From: Roseospirillum parvum | Lineage (GTDB): Bacteria; Pseudomonadota; Alphaproteobacteria; Rhodospirillales; Rhodospirillaceae | Length of the DNA stretch: 64,000 bases | Reading direction: 5' to 3' | NCBI RefSeq assembly: GCF_900100455.1 | Contig: NZ_FNCV01000001.1 | Location: forward strand, 661,093-725,092 | Shown: positions 56,203-64,000 of the stretch, piece by piece | Layout of the letters: every line of letters begins with the position of its first letter | Position numbering within the stretch: position 1 is the stretch's first letter | Notes under the pieces: generated by a model | The model's input: the letters and a program-made list of their open reading frames with translations, nothing else | What the model was told of the DNA's origin: nothing | The model's database searches: none | Program-made: the position numbers and the translations under genes

Positions 56203-57940
56203 TCAGTCAGCCGGATACCCCAACTCCCCGGCCAGCCGGGTCAGCTCGGGCAGGGCCGGGGCCAGCACCGCCCGGTAGGCCCGCCAGCGGCCAATGGTGG
56301 GGTCGCTCGGGGCCTGGGCCGGCGCGTCCGCCATGCCTGGGCTTGCGGGCAGGCCGAGGTGGGCCAGCACCCGGCCCAGGGTGGTCGCCGGTTGGGCGAT
56401 CAGGTCCTCGTGGCGATAGACCAGCAGGTCGAGGTTCAGGTGGTCGCGCTGGGCCAGGAAGGGGCGCATCACCTTGCAGCAGGCTTCGGCGCAGGTGTCC
56501 AGGCGCCAGGCGGTGGCCGTGGCGTCGCTGGGCGGAGCGTCCCGCATCAGGTTGCACAGCAGAAGGTCGCGCGGGTCGCGCAGGGCGACCAGTACCGGGG
56601 CGCCGGGGAACAGGCGGGCGGCGAAGGGCAGGTCGATGATGTTGAAGGGCCGCCGGTCGAGCAGGCGCCTGGGCGCGCCGGTCTGGGGGCTGATGAGTGG
56701 CCCCAGCCGCTGTTCGGCGTCGGCCCACAGGGCGCGGCGCAACCCGGCCCAGGCGGTGGGGGGCAGGCTGTCGAGCCCGGCCGGGTAGAGTTCGGCGCCG
56801 CCGATCAGGCGACAGACGACCTGGCACAGGTCGCCCAAAGGCGACACCCCGCCGCCCGTCCGCACCCCGGGATGGGCCCCCAGCAGGGTGTCCAGAAGCG
56901 TCGTGCCGGCGCCCGGATAGCCGACCAGCAGGATCGGATCGGGCAGGTCGTCCCCAGTTAGGTCGTCCCCAGTTAGGTCGTCCCCAGTTGGGTCGTTCTT
57001 GGGGGTCGGCGGGGGCTCGGCCAGCCGGGCCGGGGTGGCCCAGGCGGCCATGCGCGCCACCCGCTCGATGAAGGCGCGCGGGTCGATCTGGCGTGGCGCC
57101 TGGGCGGCGGCCAGCCGGTTCATATCCATGGCGGCGGCGAAGGCGGCCTGGGGGCGGTCCAGGCGGTCGTTCAGGCGCGCCAACTCGGCCTTGAGGGCGC
57201 GCCGCTCGGCCGGCGGCAGGGGGCTGTCGGCCAGCCCCTCGAAGGCGGCCAGGGCGTCCTCGTTCCGGCCCAGGGTGGCGAGCAGGCGGGCCTCGACGAA
57301 GCGGGCCCGCCATTGGCTCGGCGTGCCGGGCGGGGCCAGCACCACCGCCTGCCGGGCAGGGGGCAGGCCGTCGGCCGGGCGGCCCGCCTGATCCAGGGCG
57401 TGGGCCAGATTGCTCAAAAGGTCGGCGCTGGGCGGGCAACGGGCCCGGGTTTCCTCGAACACCGCCACCGCCTCGGTGAAGGCGCCGGCGCGGGCCAGAG
57501 CGGCGCCCAGGTTGGTCCGTGCCTCGACCGCCTGGGGGGTGATCCCAGGACACCGTTTCCAGGTGGGCGCGGGCGGTGGCCGGGTCGCCGGCCAGGGCGG
57601 CCACGGTGCCCAACAACAGGGCGCTGTCCGGGCCGGGGTCCAGGGCGCACAGGCGCTCGGCGGCGGCGCGGGCCACATCGAGGCGGCCGGCGGCCAGGGC
57701 CACCCGGGCCAGATTGCCCAGTGGCTTGCCGGCCCCGGGATCAAGGGCAACCGCCGTTTCCAGATGGACCAGGGCGCCCAGCGGGTCGCCCTGATGGTGG
57801 CGCGCCAGCCCCAGCAGGTGATGGGCTTCAGGGGCGTCCGGCCGATCGGCGAGGCGGGTTCGGCACAGCCCCTCGGCCTCGACCGGCCGCCCGTCGCGCA
57901 ACGCCTGACGGGCGGCTTCGAGGTCGGGCGCCCCGGGCAT
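56203..57940 (-). pseudogene. TPR-sulfotransferase gene interrupted by a frameshift
   Basis: Two overlapping minus-strand frames form one gene. From ATG 57940 the first encodes TPR repeats up to ARAHLETVSWDH near 57545; the second continues from about there (QAVEARTNLGAALARAG) to the stop at 56203. Removing one G from the six-G run at 57534-57539 joins them and keeps exact 34-residue TPR spacing. The C-terminal half is a PAPS-type sulfotransferase: VGYPGAGTTLLDTLLGAHP (5'-phosphosulfate loop) and LVALRDPRDLLL (3'-phosphate site). An in-frame TGDDL x3 repeat links the halves. Product length would be about 578 residues. It may be a true lesion, a slippage-prone tract or a sequencing error. Confidence 0.75.
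56946..56990. repeat. 15-bp in-frame tandem repeat, three copies
   Basis: GGTCGTCCCCAGTTA occurs at 56946 and 56961 and as GGTCGTCCCCAGTTG at 56976, encoding TGDDL three times between the TPR and sulfotransferase regions. A partial fourth unit (GGTCGT) follows. Confidence 0.85.
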
Positions 57941-57954
57941 CGCGGCGTCTGGGC

Positions 57955-59619
57955 TCAGTAGTCGCGGGCCGGCGGGGCGTGGCTGGCCACCTGCACGGCG
58001 TTTTCGTACAGGCCGCCGTCGCCGAGCAGACGCACCGCCAGTTCCAGGTCGTCGTCGCTGGTGCTGTGGGCGCGGGCCGGGCAGGCGGCGCGCAGGGCCT
58101 GACGGGCCGCCTCGTCGCCCGGTCGGGTGGCCCGCCAGCGGGCGAGGCGGGTCGCCACCACCGGATCACCCTGACGCAGCGGGGCGAGCAGGCCGGCGCT
58201 CTCCGCCTCGGAGACGGCGCGCCCGTCGGGTCGGCTGGTGCACAGGGTGGGCAGCACGCCGAGCCCCTCCAGGGCGTAGCCCGAGGGCGAGTGGAAGCGC
58301 GACCAGGTGAGGGTCATCTCGCCGTCGTTGGGCAGCCGGATGACCGTCTGCACGGTGCCCTTGCCGTAGGAGGTGGTGCCGATGACCACCGCCCGCCCGG
58401 CATCCTGCAGGGCGGCGGCGACGATCTCGGCGGCCGAGGCGGAGCGGCCGTCGATGACCACCGCCATGGGCAGGTCGTGGGCCAGATCACCGCCCCCGGC
58501 ATCGTAGCTCTGGCGGCTTTCCGGGTGGCGGCCACGGGTGAAGACGATGCGCCCCCGGCGCAGGAACAGGTCGCTGACCGCCACCGCCTGATCGAGCAGG
58601 CCGCCCGGATTGCCGCGCATGTCGAGCACCAGCCCCTGGACCGGCGGCTCGCCGGGCAGGCCGTCGAGCACATCGGAGACCGCCCGGGCGGTGCGCTGGT
58701 TGAAGCTGCTCAGGGTGATGACCAGAACCTCGCCGCGCCGCTCGGCGCTGACCGTGTTGGGCACCACCAGGGCGCGGCGCAAGGTGACGTCGCGCGGTGT
58801 CCTGGCCTCGGGCCCCAGCACGCCGAGCCGGCAGGAACTGTCGATGGGGCCGCGCAGGGTTTCCTTGACCTGCTCGATGGACAGCCCGCTGGCCGGCCGG
58901 CCGTCGATGCTGATGATGGTGTCGCCAACCGCCAGCCCGGCCCGGTCGGCCGGCGAGCCGGGGATCACCTGGCGCACGTCGACCCCTGCCTCGATGATCC
59001 CGAAGTGGATGCCGATGCCGCCGAAGCCGTTGCGCGACGCCCGGTGGTCGCGCGCCTCGGCGGCGCTGGCGTAGCGCGAGTAGCCGTCGAGGTCGGCCAG
59101 CGCGGCGTCGAACAGGGCTTCGTAGATGTCCTCCTGGCTGGCCGCCATCAGGGTCGGCGAGACGGCCCGCCCGGCCCGGGTGATGGCCACCGCCAGATTG
59201 GCCCAGGCCTCGGTGTCGTCGGCCCGGGGGGCGGCGAAGTCGGCCACCTGCTCGGCGTCGCGGCTGAGGATCACCCGCCCCTCGGCCGGGGTGACCGAGA
59301 TCGCCGGATCGAGCCGGCCCAGTCCGGCGAGGCCGGCCAGGGCCAGCCGGTCGGCCGCGACGGGGTGGATGTAGCGGTCCTCGATGGCTTCGAAGCCGTA
59401 GTCGACCAGATGGCGCGCCGGGCCGACCTTGAAGGCCGGATCCTGGACCTCCGCCAGGGCGCGCGGCAGCTCGGCATGGTCCGCCGGGGGGCCGCCCGGG
59501 GTGCAGCCAACCGCCAGGGCGACGAGCAGGAAGCCGCCCAGGACCGAGTAGAAGAAGTGGGGCGTCGGAACCCCCGGCCGCCAGGGGCGGTGCATGGTCT
59601 TGGTGTCCTGCCGGAGCAT
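57955..59619 (-). CDS. S41 family C-terminal processing protease, lipoprotein
   Basis: The 554-residue protein (ATG 59619, or ATG 59595) has a lipoprotein-type signal (FLLVALAVGC-TPG). A PDZ domain lies near residues 200-290 (GIGIHFGIIEAGVDV, VIPGSPADRAGLAVGD). The S41 core has VLDMRGNPGGLLDQAV, GRSASAAEIVAAALQD with the catalytic Ser and SYGKGTVQT with the Lys. It is a periplasmic CtpA-type protease. It differs from ordinary CtpA in a long N-terminal region and a C-terminal extension with few known features. It ends 15 nt before the TPR-sulfotransferase start. Confidence 0.88.
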   Translation of the reverse strand: MLRQDTKTMHRPWRPGVPTPHFFYSVLGGFLLVALAVGCTPGGPPADHAELPRALAEVQDPAFKVGPARHLVDYGFEAIEDRYIHPVAADRLALAGLAGLGRLDPAISVTPAEGRVILSRDAEQVADFAAPRADDTEAWANLAVAITRAGRAVSPTLMAASQEDIYEALFDAALADLDGYSRYASAAEARDHRASRNGFGGIGIHFGIIEAGVDVRQVIPGSPADRAGLAVGDTIISIDGRPASGLSIEQVKETLRGPIDSSCRLGVLGPEARTPRDVTLRRALVVPNTVSAERRGEVLVITLSSFNQRTARAVSDVLDGLPGEPPVQGLVLDMRGNPGGLLDQAVAVSDLFLRRGRIVFTRGRHPESRQSYDAGGGDLAHDLPMAVVIDGRSASAAEIVAAALQDAGRAVVIGTTSYGKGTVQTVIRLPNDGEMTLTWSRFHSPSGYALEGLGVLPTLCTSRPDGRAVSEAESAGLLAPLRQGDPVVATRLARWRATRPGDEAARQALRAACPARAHSTSDDDLELAVRLLGDGGLYENAVQVASHAPPARDY

Positions 59620-59736
59620 GAGGGTGGCGGCGGCCGGGGGAGTCTGGCCGACTCGGCCGGTGCCTGAAAAGTAGGCTTATTTCAACACGCCACAAGCCTC
59701 TGTTCAAGCGCCATCAAGGGGCCGATGCGGGCTGTT

Positions 59737-62013
59737 TCAGCGGCGCGCCCGCCGCGCCGCCGCCAGCGCCTTGGCGTGCCGGGGCGAGCCCTTGGCCGGC
59801 GTCTTCTCCGGATGTTGGTGTTTGGGGTCGGGGCGCAGGGCGAAGATCAGGCTGCCGGTCAGCGGCTCGGCCTCGATCAGGCGCACGGTCAGGGTCTGGC
59901 CCAGGGAGAAGGTGCGCCGGGTGCGCTGGCCGACCAGCCGGTGGTGGTCCTCGTCGTGGCGGTAGAAATCGGCCGGGGTCAGGGTGGAGATGGGGATCAG
60001 CCCGTCGGCCCCGGTATCGGCCAGGCTGACGAACAGGCCGGCCCGGGTGACCCCGCTCACCTTGGCGGTGAAGTCGGCGCCCACCCGGTCGGCCAGGAAG
60101 CGGGTGGTGAAGCGGTCAACCGCCGAGCGTTCGGCGTTGGCGGCGCGGCGCTCGGTCATCGAGATGTGGGCCGCCACCTCCTCGAACGCCTCCGGGGCGT
60201 CGGGCGGCAGGCCGTCACGGTCGATCTGAAGGCCCAGGCCCGAGACCAGGGCGCGGTGCACCAGAAGGTCGGCATAGCGCCGGATGGGCGAGGTGAAGTG
60301 GGCGTAGCGGGCCAGCCCGAGGCCGAAATGGCCCAGGTTTTCCGGGCTGTAGACGGCCTGGGACTGGGCCCTCAGGACCACCGTGTTGACCAGGGCCTCG
60401 TGCGGGGCGCCCTTCACCTTGCTCAGAATCTGGTTGAACTTCTGCGGCTTGAGATCTTGCCCGTGGGCCAATGTCAGGTTCAGGCTGGCCAGGAAGGTGC
60501 GCAGGTTCTCCAGCCGATCATCGGCCGGGCGGTCGTGCACCCGGTACATGCACGGCTGTTCCACCGCCTCCAGTTGCTCGGCGGCGGCGACGTTGGCGGC
60601 GATCATGAAGTCCTCGATCAGCCGGTGGCTGTCGAGGCGGGCGCGCGGCACGATGTCGACCACGTGGCCGGCGTCGTCGACCACCACCCGGCGCTCCGGC
60701 AGGTCGAGTTCCAGGGCGCCGCGCCGTTGGCGCGCCTCGGCCAGCGCCTTCCAGGCCCCGTAGAGGGGCTTCAGGACCGGTTCGACCAGCGGGCCGGTGG
60801 TCTCGTCGGGGGCGCCATCCACGGCCGCCTGGACCTGCTCGTAGGTCAGTCGGGCGGCCGAGCGCATCAGGCCCCGGGCGAAGCGGTGGGCGCGCTTCTC
60901 CCCGGTCGCGTCGAAGGTCATGGTGACGGCCAGACAACCGCGCGGCTCGTGCGGTTTCAGGCTGCACCAGCCGTTGGACAGGGCCTCCGGCAGCATCGGC
61001 ACGACGCGGTCCGGGAAGTAGACGCTGTTGCCCCGCTCGCGGGCCGAGAGGTCGAGCTCCGAGCCCGGGCGCACGTAGGCCGCCACGTCGGCGATGGCGA
61101 CCACCACCCGCCAGCCGCCGGGGTTGGCCGGATCGTCGTCGGGGGCGGCGAACACGGCGTCGTCGAAGTCCCGCGCGTCGGCCCCGTCGATGGTGACCAG
61201 GGGCAGGTCGGTGAGGTCGCTCCGTCCCTCCGGCGTCGGCGCCTGGGCGGCCTCGGCCTCGGCCAGCACGGCGGCCGGGAACTGGTGCGGAATGCCATGG
61301 GTGTGGATGGCGATCAGGCTGACCGCCCCGGGGTGGTCGATGTCGCCCAGTACCTCGGTGATGCGGGCCACGGGCAGGCCCAGGGCGCGGCCCCGGCGGG
61401 GCAGCGCCTCGGCCAGCACCAGGGCCCCGGGGCTGGCCCCGCCGGCGTTGCCGGGGGTGACGATGTAGTCGCTTTTCTCGCGTCGGTCGGTGGGGCGCAG
61501 ACGGCCGCCCTCGCTGCCCATTTCGTAGATGCCCAGCACCTCGCGCGGGCCGCTGGCCAGCCGCCGGATGGGCCGGGCGTTGTAGGTGGGCGGGCTGTCG
61601 TCGTCATCGTCCTCCTCGCCGCCGGCCCATTCGAGGCGGGCCAGCAGGCGGTCGCCGACTCCGGCCTCGGGCTTCAGGCGGCGGTCGGGCAGGACCACGA
61701 TGCGCGGCGGCGGGGTGTCGCCCTCCCAGGCCAGCGGGCGGGCCAGCAGGCTGCCGTCGCTGTCCTGGGCGTGGGCCTCCAGCACCATCACCGGGGGCAG
61801 GCTGCCGGGACGGGCGAAGCGCCGCTTGGCGCCGCGCTCGATGTGCCCGGCCTCGGCCAGCTCCTTGAGGATGTCCTTGAGGTGGCGGCGGTCGTCGCCG
61901 CTCAGGTGGAAGGCGCGGGCGATCTCCCGCTTGCCGACCCGGCCCGGGCTTTCCCGGATGAACTGAAGGACCTGCTCGGCGGTGGGCAGCGGTGGTTTGC
62001 GGGGCGGGGTCAT
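59737..62013 (-). CDS. rnr: Ribonuclease R
   Basis: The ATG at 62013 overlaps the stop of the ABC permease gene (ATGA), giving 758 residues. A winged-helix/cold-shock N-terminal part (PTAEQVLQFIRESPGRVGKREIARAF) precedes the RNB catalytic domain (TIDGADARDFDDAVFA, IADVAAYVRPGSELD, HFTSPIRRYADLLVHR) and a C-terminal S1 domain (FTAKVSGVTRAGLFVSL) with a basic tail. It degrades structured RNA 3' to 5'. The frame continues upstream to 62112, but only as overlap with the permease gene. Confidence 0.93.
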   Translation of the reverse strand: MTPPRKPPLPTAEQVLQFIRESPGRVGKREIARAFHLSGDDRRHLKDILKELAEAGHIERGAKRRFARPGSLPPVMVLEAHAQDSDGSLLARPLAWEGDTPPPRIVVLPDRRLKPEAGVGDRLLARLEWAGGEEDDDDDSPPTYNARPIRRLASGPREVLGIYEMGSEGGRLRPTDRREKSDYIVTPGNAGGASPGALVLAEALPRRGRALGLPVARITEVLGDIDHPGAVSLIAIHTHGIPHQFPAAVLAEAEAAQAPTPEGRSDLTDLPLVTIDGADARDFDDAVFAAPDDDPANPGGWRVVVAIADVAAYVRPGSELDLSARERGNSVYFPDRVVPMLPEALSNGWCSLKPHEPRGCLAVTMTFDATGEKRAHRFARGLMRSAARLTYEQVQAAVDGAPDETTGPLVEPVLKPLYGAWKALAEARQRRGALELDLPERRVVVDDAGHVVDIVPRARLDSHRLIEDFMIAANVAAAEQLEAVEQPCMYRVHDRPADDRLENLRTFLASLNLTLAHGQDLKPQKFNQILSKVKGAPHEALVNTVVLRAQSQAVYSPENLGHFGLGLARYAHFTSPIRRYADLLVHRALVSGLGLQIDRDGLPPDAPEAFEEVAAHISMTERRAANAERSAVDRFTTRFLADRVGADFTAKVSGVTRAGLFVSLADTGADGLIPISTLTPADFYRHDEDHHRLVGQRTRRTFSLGQTLTVRLIEAEPLTGSLIFALRPDPKHQHPEKTPAKGSPRHAKALAAARRARR

Positions 62014-63413
62014 GCCTGTCCTTTCCGGGGCGGCGGGCGGCGCCAGGGGCGCCAGACGAGGATGGCAAGCAACGCGATCTCGAGCAAGGGCGCCCCGACG
62101 GCGATGCCCCACCCCAGGTCGAGGGCGGGCACCAGGAAGGGGCGCGGCGCCTGCCAGCCGAGGCCGAGCAGGATCGCGGGCAGCAGAAGATAGGCGATGA
62201 GCAGCACGGTCAGGGTCATCAGCGGGGCTCGGCGCGGTCGCCGACCGGCCCAGCGGGTGAACACCAGATGAGCCACCAGCAGGTCGCGGAGGATGAACAG
62301 CAGGCCGAGCAGGGGCATCTGGATCAGCGCCCGCAGCACCTGCTCCAGGGAGTCATCGTCGAACATCTGTCGCCCCAGTTCGTGCGCCAGACCCTCGCCC
62401 ACCAAGGCCAGGGCGATGGCGCACAGGGCGGCCAGGGGCAGGGTCACCGCCCAGCCGGGAAGCAGGGCCAGGGTCTCGGCCCGCTTGCCCTCGCGCCAGC
62501 GCAGGTTGAGGGCTTTCAGGCGCAGCGGGTCCTTGGGCTCGAACAGGATGGCGACATAGGTCGCCGCCGCCGCCACCCCATAGGCGGCGGCGAGGCCGAC
62601 GCTGTGGCGGAAGGTGGGGTCGTCGATCCCCCCGGCCAGACCGGCGGCATAGGCCATGCCCAGGCCGCTCATCCCCAGCCAGCCCCAGGGCAGGCTGCCC
62701 GGCAGGTCGAAATGGCTCAGCTCCTGGCGCATCAGGCGCCAGGCGACGAGCACCCCGGACAGCGCGAACAGGGCCAGACCGAGCAGCGCCAACTGGCTTC
62801 CCGACAGGGGCAGGCCCCACCAGTTCAGGGGCGTGTCGCGCTCGGCCAGGGCGATGGCGGCGGTGAAGGCATTGGCCCCCACCGCCAGGGCGATGGTCTG
62901 GGCCAGGGTGGCACCCTGGGCGTGGCGGGCCCGGTCGAGGGCGAGCAGGGCCAGCGCCGAGGCCAGCGCCACCGCCTGCCCACCGAACACCAGCAACAGG
63001 TCGAAGGCGGCGGTGTGCACCTGCTCGTGCCGGCTCAGCAGGGAGGGGTCGAACAACGCCGGCCCGGCCAGCGACAGGCCCAGGCAGACCAGCCCGACCA
63101 CCCAGGCCTGGGCGGTGGCGCCGAACAGCTTGCCCCAGGTCAGGGTCCACGGGCCCATGGCCGACATGCGCTGGGCGTCCCAGGTGCCCTGGGCCACTTC
63201 CTCGGTGATGGCGGCGGCGGCGCGGCGGGTCCCCCACACCCCGGCGGTCAGGTAGAACAGCACCCGGAACCAGCCGTGCAGACCGTCGGCGGCATCGTGC
63301 GGGGTCTCGTCGGCGACCACCAGCAGGGCGATGGCAACCACCCCGACCAGCATCAGGGCGAGGCGGGCTGGGCTGAGTTCCAGGCGCCAGTTGCGGATCA
63401 GTTCGGGGTTCAT
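62010..63413 (-). CDS. ABC transporter permease, multi-pass
   Basis: The 467-residue protein has about 10-12 hydrophobic segments. The N-terminal part (LFYLTAGVWGTRRAAAAITEEVAQGTWDAQRMSAM in pieces: AITEEVAQGTWD, MGPWTLTWGKL) matches ABC-2-type export permeases, in which a cytoplasmic loop after TM2 carries EE..GT. It overlaps the stop of the ATPase gene (ATGA) and the start of rnr. It is an export permease; the substrate is unknown. Confidence 0.8.
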   Translation of the reverse strand: MNPELIRNWRLELSPARLALMLVGVVAIALLVVADETPHDAADGLHGWFRVLFYLTAGVWGTRRAAAAITEEVAQGTWDAQRMSAMGPWTLTWGKLFGATAQAWVVGLVCLGLSLAGPALFDPSLLSRHEQVHTAAFDLLLVFGGQAVALASALALLALDRARHAQGATLAQTIALAVGANAFTAAIALAERDTPLNWWGLPLSGSQLALLGLALFALSGVLVAWRLMRQELSHFDLPGSLPWGWLGMSGLGMAYAAGLAGGIDDPTFRHSVGLAAAYGVAAAATYVAILFEPKDPLRLKALNLRWREGKRAETLALLPGWAVTLPLAALCAIALALVGEGLAHELGRQMFDDDSLEQVLRALIQMPLLGLLFILRDLLVAHLVFTRWAGRRPRRAPLMTLTVLLIAYLLLPAILLGLGWQAPRPFLVPALDLGWGIAVGAPLLEIALLAILVWRPWRRPPPRKGQA

Positions 63414-64000
63414 GGCCGGGCCTCCCCGGAGTCGGTGGCGGGTGGGGTGGCGGGTGAGGGCGTCGGGCGAAGGGCGGCCTGATAGGCGGCGGCCAGATCG
63501 GCCCGGGCCGGGGCGAAGGCGCTGACCGCCAGCCCCTGGCCGATCAGCCCGGCAAGCAGGGCGGCGCGCCCGGCCGCATCGGGCGGGGCGGCCAGGGTGG
63601 CCCGCGTCGGCTCGGCGGCGATCAGCCGCGGCGGCGCCGGCAGGGCAGAGAGCACCGCCGCCCAGTCGGCCAGCGGGCTGGCCAGACGCACCTCGACCAG
63701 GGTTTCGCCGCCAGGGGCGGCCTCGTCATCGAGCACCGGGCGCAGGGGCGCCGCGTGGCCGTCGCGCAGAACCAGGACGTGGCTCGAATAGTCGGCCAGC
63801 TCGGCCAGGATGTGCGACGACACCAGCAGCGTCTTGCCGGCCCGGTTGAGATCGAGGATGAGGGCGGACAGATCGCCCCGGGCTTCCGGATCGAGGCCCG
63901 AGGCCGGCTCGTCCAGCATCACCACCTGGGGGTCGTGGACGATGGCCAGGGCGATCGCCGCCTTCTGCCGCCAGCCGCGCGACAGGGTGGCGGCCGGTTG
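63410..64000 (-). CDS. ABC transporter ATP-binding protein (cut by window edge)
   Basis: The frame is open to the right window edge; 196 codons and a stop are visible, so the N-terminal Walker A part is missing. Visible motifs are LSRGWRQK in place of the signature LSGGQ, Walker B VVMLDEP, D-loop SGLDPEARG, and the switch His in LLVSSHILAELAD. A C-terminal extension of about 100 residues follows, as in ABC-2-type exporters. It overlaps the permease gene by 4 nt, so the two form one exporter. Confidence 0.88.
   Translation of the reverse strand, partial: QPAATLSRGWRQKAAIALAIVHDPQVVMLDEPASGLDPEARGDLSALILDLNRAGKTLLVSSHILAELADYSSHVLVLRDGHAAPLRPVLDDEAAPGGETLVEVRLASPLADWAAVLSALPAPPRLIAAEPTRATLAAPPDAAGRAALLAGLIGQGLAVSAFAPARADLAAAYQAALRPTPSPATPPATDSGEARP

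Overview
The window is high-GC DNA from an alphaproteobacterium, most likely Rhodospirillales (Rhodospirillaceae-like). Supporting signs are the C4-type 5-aminolevulinate synthase (hemA), the uvrC-pgsA-moaD-moaE gene order, abundant c-di-GMP signalling and the GC-rich codon usage. Apart from the left edge, most of it reads as core chromosome. No transposase, integrase, phage gene, CRISPR array or rRNA is visible.

Layout. (1) 1-3214, minus strand: an accessory cluster that looks like a polymorphic-toxin locus, with a peptidoglycan-binding-domain protein, a one-TM protein, a small toxin-like protein and the start of a probable immunity gene. (2) 3433-6443, minus: a glutamine-synthetase-fold gamma-glutamylpolyamine synthetase-like enzyme and an FAD oxidoreductase. 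(3) 6659-11346, plus: a tightly packed operon of two DUF1538 membrane proteins, a PII-like protein, a CBS-pair protein and a Na+/Ca2+ antiporter, continuing into a pteridine-reductase-like SDR and folB. (4) 11929-15231, plus: uvrC, pgsA, moaD, moaE, with an overlapping convergent membrane-protein gene. (5) 16625-20273, plus: a peptide ABC binding protein and two permeases without ATPases. (6) 20289-24361: universal stress protein, an 840-bp repeat-rich intergenic region, hemA, a wHTH protein and a tRNA with CAT anticodon. (7) 24408-30688, minus: a four-gene signalling operon of periplasmic binding protein, hybrid kinase, HD-GYP response regulator and Rieske protein. (8) 31008-35757: a cAMP-phosphodiesterase-like enzyme, a peroxiredoxin, manC and manB. 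(9) 36030-40352, plus: a type-I-secreted DUF4114 protein followed by REC-PAS-GGDEF and stand-alone REC proteins. (10) 40403-46103: glycogen genes, glgA-glgP divergent from glgC. (11) 46122-56086: ubiX, a YdcH-like protein, propionyl-CoA synthetase, a GNAT enzyme, serA, a RidA-family protein and indolepyruvate ferredoxin oxidoreductase. (12) 56203-64000, minus: ABC ATPase (cut by the window edge), its permease, RNase R, an S41 protease and a TPR-sulfotransferase broken by a frameshift.

Two repeat phenomena stand out. First, non-coding gaps and a few gene ends carry short head-to-tail duplications, often with a 14-bp period (four copies each at 21665 and 44535). Second, two of the convergent gene junctions (49938-50140 and 52505-52682) hold large palindromic elements. 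Their outer arms are nearly the same, their central terminator hairpins are unrelated, and one arm is translated as the C-terminal tail of the indolepyruvate oxidoreductase.

The best candidates for unexplored biology are the left-edge toxin/immunity-like cluster, the binding protein-kinase-HD-GYP-Rieske operon and the DUF1538/PII/CBS/antiporter operon. Two probable homopolymer frameshifts (near 122 and 57535) should be checked against reads before either gene is called broken.
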